Positions 7,917 to 15,531 of a stretch of DNA of 39,415 bases are shown in pieces (positions within the stretch are counted from its first letter, which is position 1; the number at the start of each line of letters is the position of its first letter). Below the pieces are notes generated by a model that saw only the letters and a program-made list of their open reading frames with translations, did not search any database and was not told the origin of the DNA. Both the position numbers and the translations under genes were made by a program. Source of the stretch: Streptomyces sp. NRRL F-525 (lineage in GTDB: Bacteria > Actinomycetota > Actinomycetes > Streptomycetales > Streptomycetaceae); contig NZ_JNXE01000057.1 in the NCBI RefSeq assembly GCF_000716605.1, positions 1 through 39,415 of the forward strand, in the 5' to 3' direction.

Positions 7917-8032
7917 CGCCCCCGCCGCCCCTACCCGTCCCATCCCTGGGGGCGGCCGCCCCCAGACCCCCGCATCGGCCTGAACGGCCTCGTCCTCAAA
8001 CGCCGGACGGGCTGGAATTGCCGGCCGGAGTT
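7917..8032. repeat. GC-rich intergenic repeat with central 20-bp palindrome
   Basis: The region between convergent folP2 and the LOG gene consists of a C-rich stretch, a perfect palindrome at 7946-7965 (arms CTGGGGGCGG / CCGCCCCCAG), then CGGCCTGAACGGCC and CAAACGCCGGACGGGCTGGA. I recognise it as resembling a widely dispersed Streptomyces intergenic sequence. No second copy occurs in this window, so the repeat status is from memory. Confidence 0.55.
7946..7965. terminator. Palindromic hairpin, likely bidirectional terminator
   Basis: The arms CTGGGGGCGG and CCGCCCCCAG are perfectly complementary, giving a very stable stem 37 bp after the folP2 stop. A TTTTTT run at about 7911-7916 precedes it, on the A-rich side for leftward transcription of the LOG gene. 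Confidence 0.5.
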
Positions 8033-8043
8033 CAAAGCCAGAG

Positions 8044-8802
8044 TCAGCGGCCGGCTTCCTTCGACACCAGCGCGACCGCCTCTTCCACGTCATCCGTGAC
8101 ATGGAACAGAAGCAGGTCCTTCTCCGACGCCTTGCCCTGGGCGATCAGCGTGTTCTTCAGCCAGTCGACCAGGCCGCCCCAGTACTCGCTTCCGAAGAGG
8201 ACGATCGGGAAGCGGGTGACCTTCTGGGTCTGTACGAGGGTGAGGGCCTCGAAGAGTTCGTCGAGGGTGCCGAGGCCGCCGGGGAGGACCACGAAGCCCT
8301 GGGCGTACTTGACGAACATCATCTTGCGGACGAAGAAGTAACGGAAGTTCAGCCCGATGTCGACGTAGGCGTTGAGGCCCTGCTCGAAGGGCAGCTCGAT
8401 GCCGAGGCCGACGGAGATGCCCTTGGCCTCCAGGGCGCCCTTGTTGGCCGCCTCCATGGCGCCGGGGCCGCCGCCGGTGATCACGGCCCACCCGGCCTCC
8501 ACGAGGGCGCGTCCGAGGCGTACGCCCGCTTCGTACTCCGGTGAGTCCGGCTTGGTGCGGGCCGAGCCGAACACGCTGATCGCGGGCGGCAGTTCGGCCA
8601 GGGTGCCGAAGCCCTCGATGAACTCCGACTGGATCCGCAGGACGCGCCACGGGTCGGTGTGGACCCAGTCCGAGGGGCCGCCCGCGTCCAGGAGGCGCTG
8701 GTCGGTCGTGCTCGCGGTCACCTGGCCGCGCCGCCGGAGGACCGGTCCCAGGCGCTGCTCCTCCGGTGGCTGCTGCTTGCCCTCGGGGTTGCCTGTAGCC
8801 AT
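8044..8802 (-). CDS. LOG-family protein (TIGR00730 Rossmann fold)
   Basis: A 252-residue lysine-decarboxylase-like/LOG family protein. The nucleotide-binding motif GGGPGAMEAANKGA (110-123) and the family signature PGGLGTLDE (174-182) are intact. Characterised members hydrolyse nucleoside 5'-monophosphates, including cytokinin ribotides, to the base and ribose phosphate. The bacterial substrate here is not known. An N-terminal extension of about 70 polar residues precedes the core. ATG 8802 is chosen over ATG 8817 because the sequence between them is the ribosome binding site GGAGGG. It lies 76 bp after dapE in the same direction, so co-transcription is likely, as with Rv1202-Rv1205. Confidence 0.85.
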   Translation of the reverse strand: MATGNPEGKQQPPEEQRLGPVLRRRGQVTASTTDQRLLDAGGPSDWVHTDPWRVLRIQSEFIEGFGTLAELPPAISVFGSARTKPDSPEYEAGVRLGRALVEAGWAVITGGGPGAMEAANKGALEAKGISVGLGIELPFEQGLNAYVDIGLNFRYFFVRKMMFVKYAQGFVVLPGGLGTLDELFEALTLVQTQKVTRFPIVLFGSEYWGGLVDWLKNTLIAQGKASEKDLLLFHVTDDVEEAVALVSKEAGR

Positions 8803-8878
8803 GTGCGCTCCCTCCACTTGCAGGTGTTTCCACCTCAGCGTAGGTCTACGCGGGTTACAGCGGGGGGACGTACGGATG

Positions 8879-9958
8879 TCAGCCCGTCAGCCAGTCCACG
8901 AGCCGCCGCTCGGCCTCGGGGATCAGGGCCGCCTCCACCCGCTCGTCGACCTTGTGGGCGAGGAGCTGGGCGCCGGGGCCGTAGTTCACCGCGGGCACGC
9001 CGAGCGCGCTGAAGCGGGCCACGTCCGTCCAGCCGAACTTGGGGCGGGCCTCGCCGCCGACGGCCGCCATGAAGGCCGCGGCGGCCGGGTGGGTCAGGCC
9101 GGGGCGGGCCCCTCCGGTGTGGTCGTCGACGACGAACTCGTCGACCCCGCAGTCGGCGAAGTAGTCGCGTACGAAGGCCTCCGCCTCCTCCTCGTTGCGG
9201 TCGGGCGCATAGCGGAAGTTGACAACCAGGGTGCACGCGTCGGGGATGACGTTGGTGGCCACTCCCCCTTCGACGCGCACCGCGTTGAGGCCCTCGTGGA
9301 ACTGGAGGCCGTCCACGACGGGTGTGCGGGGCTCGTACGCGGCGAGCTTGGCCAGCGCCTTCGAGGCCGCGTGGATCGCGTTGGAGCCCATCCACGCGCG
9401 CGCGGAGTGCGCCCGTTCACCCTTGAACTTCAGGAACACCCGGAGCGTGCCCTGGCAGCCGCCCTCGACCTGCCCGTCCGTCGGCTCCAGGAGGACCGCG
9501 AAGTCGCCCTCCAGCCAGTCGGGGTGGGCCTCGGAGACGTGCTTGAGGCCGTTGAGGTGGGCGGCGACCTCCTCGTTGTCGTAGAAGACGAAGGTGAGGT
9601 CACGGTTGGGGGTCAACACCGTTGCCGCGATGCGGAGTTGGACCGCCACCCCGGACTTCATGTCGCAGGTGCCGCAGCCCCACAGGACGCCGTTCTCGTC
9701 GAGGCGCGAGGGGACGTTGTCGGCGATCGGGACGGTGTCGATGTGGCCGGCCAGGACGACGCGTTCGGTACGGCCGAGGTTCGTGCGCGCGACGACGTTG
9801 TTGCCGTACCGGTCGACCGTCAGGTGCGGCAGGGCCCGCAGGGCGGTCTCGATCGCGTCCGCGAGGGGCTTCTCGGTGCCGCTCTCCGAGGGGAAGTCGA
9901 CGAGCTGCGCGGTGAGCCGTGCGGCGTCCAGCGTGAGGTCAAGTGCGGTGTCGGCCAT
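8879..9958 (-). CDS. dapE: Succinyl-diaminopimelate desuccinylase
   Basis: A 359-residue M20 zinc peptidase-family enzyme that removes succinate from N-succinyl-LL-DAP in the lysine/peptidoglycan DAP pathway. Metal and catalytic residues are visible: H72 and D74 in GHIDTVP, D99 in GTCDMKSG, the E129-E130 pair in DNEEV, E158 in LLEPTD, and a C-terminal His in LLAHKVDE. ATG 9958 is preferred to an upstream ATG at 10003 because the extra residues (WITCVQTDRVRVDA) are unlike family N-termini. AGGG precedes it by about 8 nt. dapC, the transaminase of the same pathway, is 2 kb away on the same strand. Confidence 0.92.
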   Translation of the reverse strand: MADTALDLTLDAARLTAQLVDFPSESGTEKPLADAIETALRALPHLTVDRYGNNVVARTNLGRTERVVLAGHIDTVPIADNVPSRLDENGVLWGCGTCDMKSGVAVQLRIAATVLTPNRDLTFVFYDNEEVAAHLNGLKHVSEAHPDWLEGDFAVLLEPTDGQVEGGCQGTLRVFLKFKGERAHSARAWMGSNAIHAASKALAKLAAYEPRTPVVDGLQFHEGLNAVRVEGGVATNVIPDACTLVVNFRYAPDRNEEEAEAFVRDYFADCGVDEFVVDDHTGGARPGLTHPAAAAFMAAVGGEARPKFGWTDVARFSALGVPAVNYGPGAQLLAHKVDERVEAALIPEAERRLVDWLTG

Positions 9959-10043
9959 GGCGTCGACCCTAACCCGATCGGTCTGCACACAAGTTATCCA
10001 CACCCGGCGCAGCGGTAACAGGAGCCTCCGCTACCTTGTGGGG

Positions 10044-11021
10044 ATGCTCCAGTCCCCCACCCCCAAGAAGCGTCGACGCGGCCGCCTCTTCCGGTTCTCC
10101 TCGGCGCTCGTGGTGCTGCTCGCGGTCGCGGGCTATCTCGTCGTCCAGTACGTCACCGGCGGCCGGGGCGGGCCCGGTTGCAAGGTGGTCTCCGGGAAGG
10201 ACGACGGCCAGGCGTACGAGTTCTCGCAGGAGCAGACGATGAACGCGGCGACGATCGCCGCCGTCGGCACCGGGCGCGGGATGCCGGAGCGGGCCGTGAC
10301 GATCGCGCTCGCGACCGCCCTCCAGGAGTCGCAGCTGGTCAACATCCAGCACGGCGACCTGGATTCGCTCGGCCTGTTCCAGCAGCGGCCCTCGCAGGGC
10401 TGGGGCACCAAGAAGGAGATCCTGGACCCGACGTACGCGGCGGGCGTCTTCTACGAGCACCTGGCCAAGGTGGACGACTACCAGAAGCTGCCCCTCACCG
10501 TCGCCGCCCAGCGCGTGCAGCGCAGCGGTTTCCCGGAGGCGTACGCCAAGCACGAGCCCGAGGCCACGCTGCTGTCCGCCGCCCTCACCGGGCAGGCGGC
10601 CGCCACGCTGACCTGCCAGGGCCTCCCGGACACCACACAGGCGGCCGTCGGCCCGGACGCCGTACGGGCCGCGCTGGTACGGGACTTCGGGCGCACGGTG
10701 CTGAAGGAGACGGGCGCCGAGGTGACCGGCGGGTCTGCCTCCAAGGCCAAGTCGACGGCCAAGTCGACGCCGTCTCCCAGCGCGAGTGCGAGCGGTGGGA
10801 GCAGCACGGTGACCCTGCCGGTGCGGTCCGGGAGCACGCGGACCGGGTGGCAGCTCGCGCACTGGGCGGTCGCCAACTCCTCGGTGCTGCACATCGAGCG
10901 CGTGTCGTACGCGGGCCGCGAGTGGGCCGCCGGCAGCGCGGACGACCCGTGGCACTCGACCGCGACGAACGCCTCCGGCGGGGTGCGGATAGTGACCGAG
11001 CGGCAGGGCGGGCAGAAGTAG
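10044..11021 (+). CDS. Membrane-anchored lysozyme-like (putative murein-active) protein
   Basis: A 325-residue protein with a basic N-terminus (KKRRRGRLFRFSS), one transmembrane helix at about 19-37 and an external domain. The conserved block from about 67 to 121 contains ALATALQES with E95 and then SLGLFQQRPSQGWG (108-121). This resembles the Glu-Ser...GLFQ layout of lytic transglycosylases and lysozyme-fold domains, so cell-wall cleavage is plausible but not shown. A Ser/Lys/Thr linker (about 228-255) separates a C-terminal region of unknown fold. ATG 10044 is used, with GTG 10038 equally possible, and GGAG at 10021-10024 is rather far away. It is divergent from dapE. Homologues sometimes carry unrelated names. 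Confidence 0.7.
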   Translation: MLQSPTPKKRRRGRLFRFSSALVVLLAVAGYLVVQYVTGGRGGPGCKVVSGKDDGQAYEFSQEQTMNAATIAAVGTGRGMPERAVTIALATALQESQLVNIQHGDLDSLGLFQQRPSQGWGTKKEILDPTYAAGVFYEHLAKVDDYQKLPLTVAAQRVQRSGFPEAYAKHEPEATLLSAALTGQAAATLTCQGLPDTTQAAVGPDAVRAALVRDFGRTVLKETGAEVTGGSASKAKSTAKSTPSPSASASGGSSTVTLPVRSGSTRTGWQLAHWAVANSSVLHIERVSYAGREWAAGSADDPWHSTATNASGGVRIVTERQGGQK

Positions 11022-11044
11022 CCGCGGGGCGGTGACCGGGCAGT

Positions 11045-11066
11045 CGTACGGGTCATCACCCGTACG
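11045..11066. terminator. 9-bp perfect hairpin after the lysozyme-like gene
   Basis: CGTACGGGT (11045-11053), loop catc, ACCCGTACG (11058-11066). It begins 24 bp after the stop codon at 11021. There is no T-tract. Confidence 0.6.
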
Positions 11067-11190
11067 GGTTATGCGTGGTCGATGCCGGTCCGGGTGTGCT
11101 CAGGTTTTCGTGCGGTCACCCTGGCGTGCGCCAGAGTCCTTGAAAACAAAGGGCTGTGAGCATTTGGCGGGCTTTCACACCGGGCGCTCT

Positions 11191-11218
11191 TTGTCCGTTT
11201 TTATCCGTAGCTGATAAT
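11191..11218 (+). promoter_or_regulatory. Candidate housekeeping (sigma-70 type) promoter for the secreted protein gene
   Basis: TTGTCC (11191-11196), 16-bp spacer, GATAAT (11213-11218). The -10 is close to consensus and stands out in this GC-rich genome. The expected transcript start near 11225 would give a leader of about 95 nt before ATG 11319. Confidence 0.55.
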
Positions 11219-11318
11219 GCGACGCATTGCCAACTCTTTACGTTGGCGCTCCGCAACCTTCGCGCGCTTCGAGCGGTAGTCACTGCGTCCGAGCCCGGAG
11301 ATCAACACAAGGAGCATC

Positions 11319-11771
11319 ATGTCCCTCCCCCTGACCCGCCGGATCGCCCGTGCCGCGCTGCTCGTCGCAGCGGGAGCGGCAGCCGGGGTCGGTGCGGCCG
11401 GCTCCGCCAGTGCGGCCCCCTCCCTGCCGGCCACCCCGAACCTGGGCGCGTTGACCGCCCTGGACGGGGCGAGCGTCGGCAACACGGTCGACGGCGCGAG
11501 CCAGAATGTCACGGGGGTCGCCGGTAAGTCCGGTGGCCAGACGCTGGAGAAGGCGGTGCCGGCCGCCGGGAAGACCGGTGGGAAGGTTGCCAAGACCGTG
11601 GCTCCGGCTGCGCAGCATGTTGCCGGGGACACGGCTGGGCAGGCCGGGGGTCTGCTTGGTGAGACCGCGAAGACGGCGACGTCGGGTGGCGGGTTGCCTA
11701 CGGACGCGGTCACCAAGGGTGGGTTGCCCACGGCGCAGGAACTGCCGCTCAAGGGTCTGCCGCTTGGCTGA
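11319..11771 (+). CDS. Small secreted Ala/Gly-rich protein of unknown function
   Basis: A 150-residue protein with a typical Sec signal peptide: SLPLTRRIARAALLVAAGAAAG, then a signal peptidase site near ASA-AP (about residue 32). The mature part is low in complexity, rich in Ala, Gly, Thr and Val, has no cysteines and no domain I recognise. The recurring G-K-x-x-G-K/GG-x-T units suggest a flexible wall-associated or surface protein. AAGGAG (11309-11314) lies 4 nt before the ATG. It is a single-gene unit with its own promoter candidate and a strong terminator, which suggests substantial expression. Confidence 0.75.
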   Translation: MSLPLTRRIARAALLVAAGAAAGVGAAGSASAAPSLPATPNLGALTALDGASVGNTVDGASQNVTGVAGKSGGQTLEKAVPAAGKTGGKVAKTVAPAAQHVAGDTAGQAGGLLGETAKTATSGGGLPTDAVTKGGLPTAQELPLKGLPLG

Positions 11772-11784
11772 GTGTGCCTGCGTT

Positions 11785-11817
11785 AAAGGGGTCCAGGGAG
11801 TTTCCCTGGACCCCTTT
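11785..11817. terminator. Strong bidirectional intrinsic terminator
   Basis: A perfect 15-bp stem: AAAGGGGTCCAGGGA (11785-11799), 3-nt loop, TCCCTGGACCCCTTT (11803-11817), followed by TT. A-tract and T-tract on opposite sides make it work for both the secreted protein gene and the converging dapC. Confidence 0.9.
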
Positions 11818-11847
11818 TTCGGTTGTTCGTCGACTGACGGTCGGTGG

Positions 11848-11876
11848 GGGCTGGTCGCGCAGTTCCTCGCGCCCCT
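11848..11876. repeat. Dispersed hairpin repeat, short form
   Basis: A 29-bp element running GGGCTGGTCGCGC, AGTTCCTCG, CGCCCCT. It differs by one base from the copy at 15480-15508. It lies between convergent genes, next to the terminator at 11785-11817. Confidence 0.8.
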
Positions 11877-11891
11877 AAAAGCAAAAGGCCT

Positions 11892-12986
11892 TCAGCTGAG
11901 CCTGTTTACGGCTGCGCGGACTCGCTCATCCGTAGCCGTCAGGGCCACGCGTACGAAATTTTCGCCGGCCTCTCCGTAGAAGTCGCCCGGGGCTACGAGG
12001 ATGCCCAGGTCGGCCAGGTGGGCCACCGTCTTCCAGCAGGACTCGTCCCTCGTTGCCCACAAGTACAGGCTGGCCTCGCTGTGTTCGATGCGGAAGCCGT
12101 GGGCGACGAGAGCCTCCCTCAGGGCCGTGCGGCGGGTCAGGTAGCGCTCGCGCTGTTCCTGGACGTGAGTGTCATCCCCTAGGGCCGCCACCACCGCTGC
12201 CTGCGTGGGCGCCGACGTCATCATGCCGCCGTGCTTGCGGATCTCCAGGAGCGGGGCCAGGACCGCGGGGTCGCCGGCGAGGAAGGCGGCGCGGTAACCG
12301 GCGAGGTTCGAGCGCTTGGAGAGGGAGTGAACCGCGACGATGCCGTCGTAGGAACCGCCGTTGACGTCCGGGTGGAGGACCGAGACCGGGTCGGCCTCCC
12401 AGCCCAGTTCGAGGTAGCACTCGTCGGAGAAGATCAGGATGCCGTGCTCGCGGGCCCAGGCGACGATCCGGGTCAGCTCCTCCTTGGGGAGGACCTTGCC
12501 GGTCGGGTTCGACGGGGAGTTGAGCCAGAGGAGCTTCAGGCCCTCGGGGTTCAGCTCTGTCGGGTCGTCGTAGGTCTCGTACTCGGCGCGGGCCAGGCGG
12601 GCGCCGACCTCGTACGTCGGGTACGCGAGGCGCGGGTAGGCCACGCGGTCGCCCGGGCCGAGGCCCAGCTGGGTCGGGAGCCAGGCGACGAGTTCCTTGG
12701 AGCCGACGATCGGCAGGACGTGGCGGTGGGTCACGTCGCGGGCGCCCAGGCGGCGCTCCACCCAGCCGGTGATCGCGTCGCGCAGAGCCGGTGTGCCCCA
12801 GACCGTCGGATAGCCGGGCGAGTCGGCCGCGGCGACCAGCGCTTTCTGGATGAGGTCGGGAACCGGGTCCACCGGGGTGCCGACCGACAGGTCGACGATG
12901 CCGTCCGGGTGTGCTGCGGCCGTCTTCTTGTACGGCTCCAGCTTGTCCCAGGGGAAGGTGGGCAGGCGGTCGGTGACTGCGGACAC
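11892..12986 (-). CDS. dapC: Succinyl-DAP aminotransferase (PLP fold type I)
   Basis: A 364-residue class I/II aminotransferase. The PLP-lysine is K224 in HSLSKRSNLAGYR. N156 (NSPSNPTG), D188 (FSDECY) and Y191 complete the cofactor site. It is probably N-succinyldiaminopimelate aminotransferase, the step before DapE in the DAP pathway, a role supported by the nearby dapE and by the ferredoxin-aminotransferase pairing seen in other actinobacteria. The start is GTG 12986, which has only a weak purine-rich site upstream (GAAGAAAGTGAG). It lies 119 bp after fdxA in the same direction. Confidence 0.85.
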   Translation of the reverse strand: MSAVTDRLPTFPWDKLEPYKKTAAAHPDGIVDLSVGTPVDPVPDLIQKALVAAADSPGYPTVWGTPALRDAITGWVERRLGARDVTHRHVLPIVGSKELVAWLPTQLGLGPGDRVAYPRLAYPTYEVGARLARAEYETYDDPTELNPEGLKLLWLNSPSNPTGKVLPKEELTRIVAWAREHGILIFSDECYLELGWEADPVSVLHPDVNGGSYDGIVAVHSLSKRSNLAGYRAAFLAGDPAVLAPLLEIRKHGGMMTSAPTQAAVVAALGDDTHVQEQRERYLTRRTALREALVAHGFRIEHSEASLYLWATRDESCWKTVAHLADLGILVAPGDFYGEAGENFVRVALTATDERVRAAVNRLS

Positions 12987-13105
12987 GGTTACTCGCTCAC
13001 TTTCTTCGGTACGGCCGCCACGGCAAACGCCTCGGCCCCGTAGGGCGCTGATCGGGCGTGATCAGGCCGTACGGGACCGAGGCGGCGCGTCTGCGCGGGC
13101 CGCTC

Positions 13106-13426
13106 TTACTGGTTCTGCGGCGGCAGCGCGGCGACGAAGGGGTGGTCGCGCTCGATCAGGCCCAGCTTGCTGGCGCCGCCCGGGGAGCCGAGCTCGTCGA
13201 AGAACTCGACGTTGGCCTTGTAGTAGTCCTTCCACTCCTCGGGAGTGTCGTCCTCGTAGAAGATCGCCTCGACCGGGCACACCGGCTCACAGGCTCCGCA
13301 GTCGACGCATTCGTCCGGGTGGATGTACAAGGACCGTGAGCCCTCGTAAATGCAGTCGACCGGGCACTCCTCGATGCACGCCTTGTCCTTGACGTCTACA
13401 CAAGGCTGCGCGATGACGTAGGTCAC
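13106..13426 (-). CDS. fdxA: 7Fe ferredoxin ([3Fe-4S][4Fe-4S])
   Basis: A 106-residue soluble electron carrier. The N-terminal half has C9, C17 and C21-P (CVDVKDKACIEECP) with C25. The second cluster motif is C40-x2-C43-x2-C46-x3-C50-P (CVDCGACEPVCP). The spacing with a seven-residue gap between the first two cysteines is that of 7Fe ferredoxins. A long acidic C-terminal extension (DDTPEEWKDYYKANVEFFDE) is typical of the actinobacterial FdxA/FdxC group. GTG 13426 has GAGGAGG about 9 nt upstream. M. tuberculosis fdxC also precedes an aminotransferase gene. Confidence 0.93.
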   Translation of the reverse strand: MTYVIAQPCVDVKDKACIEECPVDCIYEGSRSLYIHPDECVDCGACEPVCPVEAIFYEDDTPEEWKDYYKANVEFFDELGSPGGASKLGLIERDHPFVAALPPQNQ

Positions 13427-13566
13427 GCTGTCGTTCCTCCTCGATAGGGCGCTGGCGGGCCTCCGTAGGCTCCGCCGCCCGGCGCGCGGGAGCGCGGCGT
13501 CGTCCATGCCCGCACCTAGTATCTCCGTTCCGGGGCGTGATCCATACAGGAGGGGTGAACTGACCT

Positions 13567-14562
13567 GTGGAAATCTCTGCGGCTGGGCGTCTTGAGGTTC
13601 GTATCACCGCTGCTGACGTGGGCAAACGGGTGTCTGTCAGGCGCTTGACAGATACCGAAGACACGACGGAGAAGTTCACCGACACGGTGGGTGTTCTCAC
13701 ATCATGGGACAGCGGTGTGCTGACGATCACACGGAAGGGTGGGGAGTCCGTCCGTATTTCGGAATCCTCGCTGGTCGCGGGCAAGGTCGTGCCGGCCGCT
13801 CCGGCCCGTCGGCGGGGACCGTCCGCCACCTACCCGGAGCTGGCCCGTGTCTCCTCGCGCGCGTGGTGGCCGGTGGAGAGCGAGCGGCTCGGCGCGTGGG
13901 AGCTGCGCGCCGCCGCCGGATTCACCCGCCGCGCCAACTCCGTCCTGCCGCTCGGCGATCCCGGCCTGCCCCTCGACGAGGCCCTGACCGCCGTACGACG
14001 GTGGTACGGCGACCGGGGCCTGCCCGCGTACGTCCAGACGGCCACGGGTGCCGAGGGCACGCAGGAGCTGCTCTGCGCCGAGCTGGAACAGCGCGGCTGG
14101 ACCCGTGAGGTCACCGCCGAGCTGTGGGTAGGGGCGCTGGCCCCTGTCGCGGACCGCGCGGACGCCTCCGGGGTCGAGCTGTCCCGGTCCGCCGACGAGG
14201 CGTGGCTGGCCCGCTATCAGCGCAAGGGGGTGAGCGAGGTGGCCCTGAAGGTGCTCGGGAGCGGGCCCTCGGTGTGGTTCGCGACGGTGCCCGGCGAGGG
14301 GGCCGAACCCGCGGCCATCGGGCGGTGTGTCGTCGACGGGCGGTGGGCCGGGTTCGCCGCGGTCGAGGTGGACCCCGCGCTACGGCGGCGGGGGCTGGGG
14401 TCGGTCGTCATGGCCGCGCTGGCCTCGCGGGCGCTGGAGGAGGGGGCTTCGGCCGCGTGGCTGCAGGTCGAGGCGGAGAACGTGGGGGCGCGGGCGTTGT
14501 ACGCCGGGATGGGGTTCTCCGCGCATCACGCCTATCACCACTACCGCGACGGTTCGTCGTGA
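13567..14562 (+). CDS. GNAT N-acetyltransferase with N-terminal SH3-like domain (Rv0428c-like)
   Basis: A 331-residue protein. Residues 1-70 (LEVRITAADVGKRVSVRR ... TITRKGGESVRISESSL) look like a small beta-barrel domain of the kind found in front of the acetyltransferase in M. tuberculosis Rv0428c-type proteins. The C-terminal GNAT domain has the acetyl-CoA loop ALRRRGLGS and the terminal ENVGARALYAGMGF. The acceptor substrate is unknown. GTG 13567 follows a strong AGGAGGGGTGA. The next gene starts inside its stop codon (GTGA), so the two are translationally coupled. It is divergent from fdxA. Confidence 0.78.
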   Translation: MEISAAGRLEVRITAADVGKRVSVRRLTDTEDTTEKFTDTVGVLTSWDSGVLTITRKGGESVRISESSLVAGKVVPAAPARRRGPSATYPELARVSSRAWWPVESERLGAWELRAAAGFTRRANSVLPLGDPGLPLDEALTAVRRWYGDRGLPAYVQTATGAEGTQELLCAELEQRGWTREVTAELWVGALAPVADRADASGVELSRSADEAWLARYQRKGVSEVALKVLGSGPSVWFATVPGEGAEPAAIGRCVVDGRWAGFAAVEVDPALRRRGLGSVVMAALASRALEEGASAAWLQVEAENVGARALYAGMGFSAHHAYHHYRDGSS

Positions 14563-15425
14563 ACGGGTTCGGGTTCGAGTTCGCCGCGTCTTCGCCCTGC
14601 CCTCCTTCGGCTGAACGGGCCGCCGAGGTGCGGCAGTTGTTCGCCGAGGAGGCTCGGGCCGAGCGGCCCGATCTCGCGACGCTGTGTCTGCTGGTGGGGG
14701 CCGCGGCGGACGGGGGGCTGGACGACGCCGGGATCGACTCGGTGCAGGTGGAGTTGGACCGGCTGGCCGGGCAGGTGCCGTATCGCCCCGGCGGGCCCGC
14801 TGCCTGGGCTAGCGCGTTGCGCCAACTCCTGGGCGAGCGGTTCGAGTTCCGGGGTTCGGCCGGTGACTATCAGCGGTTGGAGTCCTCGCTGCTGCACGAA
14901 GTGCTTCGGCGGCGGCGGGGGTTGCCGATCCTGTTGTCCGTGGTGTGGATGGAGGTTGCGCGGCGGGCGGGGGCGCCGGTGTACGGGGTCGGGTTGCCGG
15001 GGCATTTCGTGGTGGGGTTCGGGGCGGGGGACGAGCGGGTGCTGGCCGATCCGTTCGATGGGGGGCGGGTGTTGTCCGGGGGTGATGCGGAGTTGTTGGT
15101 GGGGGCGACGGTGCGGCCTTCCATGCTGGTGCCCGCGGAGCCCCTTGATGTGGTTGTGCGGGTTCTCAACAACATCCGGGCGTGGGCGGCGGCTCGGCCT
15201 GAGCGGTCCGAAGTTGCCCTGTGGGCTGTGGAGTTGGCGTTGCTGTTGCCTTCGCACCCCGCGCAGTTGCGGTACGAGCGGGCTCAACTGCTGGTTCAGC
15301 GGGGGGATTTCCTCACCGGGGCGGCCGAGTTGGATGCCTATGCCGAGGTGGTGGCTGCCGTGGATGAACCTGCGGCGGATCGGGTGCGGGGGCAGGCTTC
15401 TTCGGCTCGGGCCATGTTGAACTGA
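14559..15425 (+). CDS. SirB1/transglutaminase-like TPR protein
   Basis: A 288-residue protein of the SirB1 (transglutaminase-like, DUF1347-type) family. The core runs from YQRLESSLLHEVLRRRRGLPILLSVVWMEVARRAG through the His motif LPGHFVV to the Asp in LADPFDGG. The nucleophilic Cys of true transglutaminases is not evident, so enzyme activity is doubtful. The C-terminal part is helical, with tandem-repeat-like helices (ALLLPSHPAQLRYERAQLLVQRGDF). GTG 14559 overlaps the GNAT stop by 4 bp. A dispersed repeat lies about 55 bp downstream. Confidence 0.75.
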   Translation: MNGFGFEFAASSPCPPSAERAAEVRQLFAEEARAERPDLATLCLLVGAAADGGLDDAGIDSVQVELDRLAGQVPYRPGGPAAWASALRQLLGERFEFRGSAGDYQRLESSLLHEVLRRRRGLPILLSVVWMEVARRAGAPVYGVGLPGHFVVGFGAGDERVLADPFDGGRVLSGGDAELLVGATVRPSMLVPAEPLDVVVRVLNNIRAWAAARPERSEVALWAVELALLLPSHPAQLRYERAQLLVQRGDFLTGAAELDAYAEVVAAVDEPAADRVRGQASSARAMLN

Positions 15426-15479
15426 CCTTCGGCTATTCGCCGTTGGGGCTACGGTCGTCTTGCGTCTGAAGGCGCGTTG

Positions 15480-15508
15480 GGGCTGGTCGCGCAGTTCCCC
15501 GCGCCCCT
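15480..15508. repeat. Dispersed hairpin repeat, short form
   Basis: The 29-bp element GGGCTGGTCGCGC, AGTTCCCCG, CGCCCCT is almost identical to 11848-11876 and shares both ends with 5932-5985. It sits 54 bp after the SirB1 stop and 23 bp from the end of the converging response-regulator gene. Confidence 0.8.
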
Positions 15509-15531
15509 AGGGAGATCGGCCTGGCCTGCGA

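Noticed and set aside
8044..9958. Plus-strand frames opposite the LOG gene and dapE
   Set aside because: Frames of up to 548 codons, but the minus strand shows all catalytic motifs of the two enzymes and the plus translations are low-complexity.
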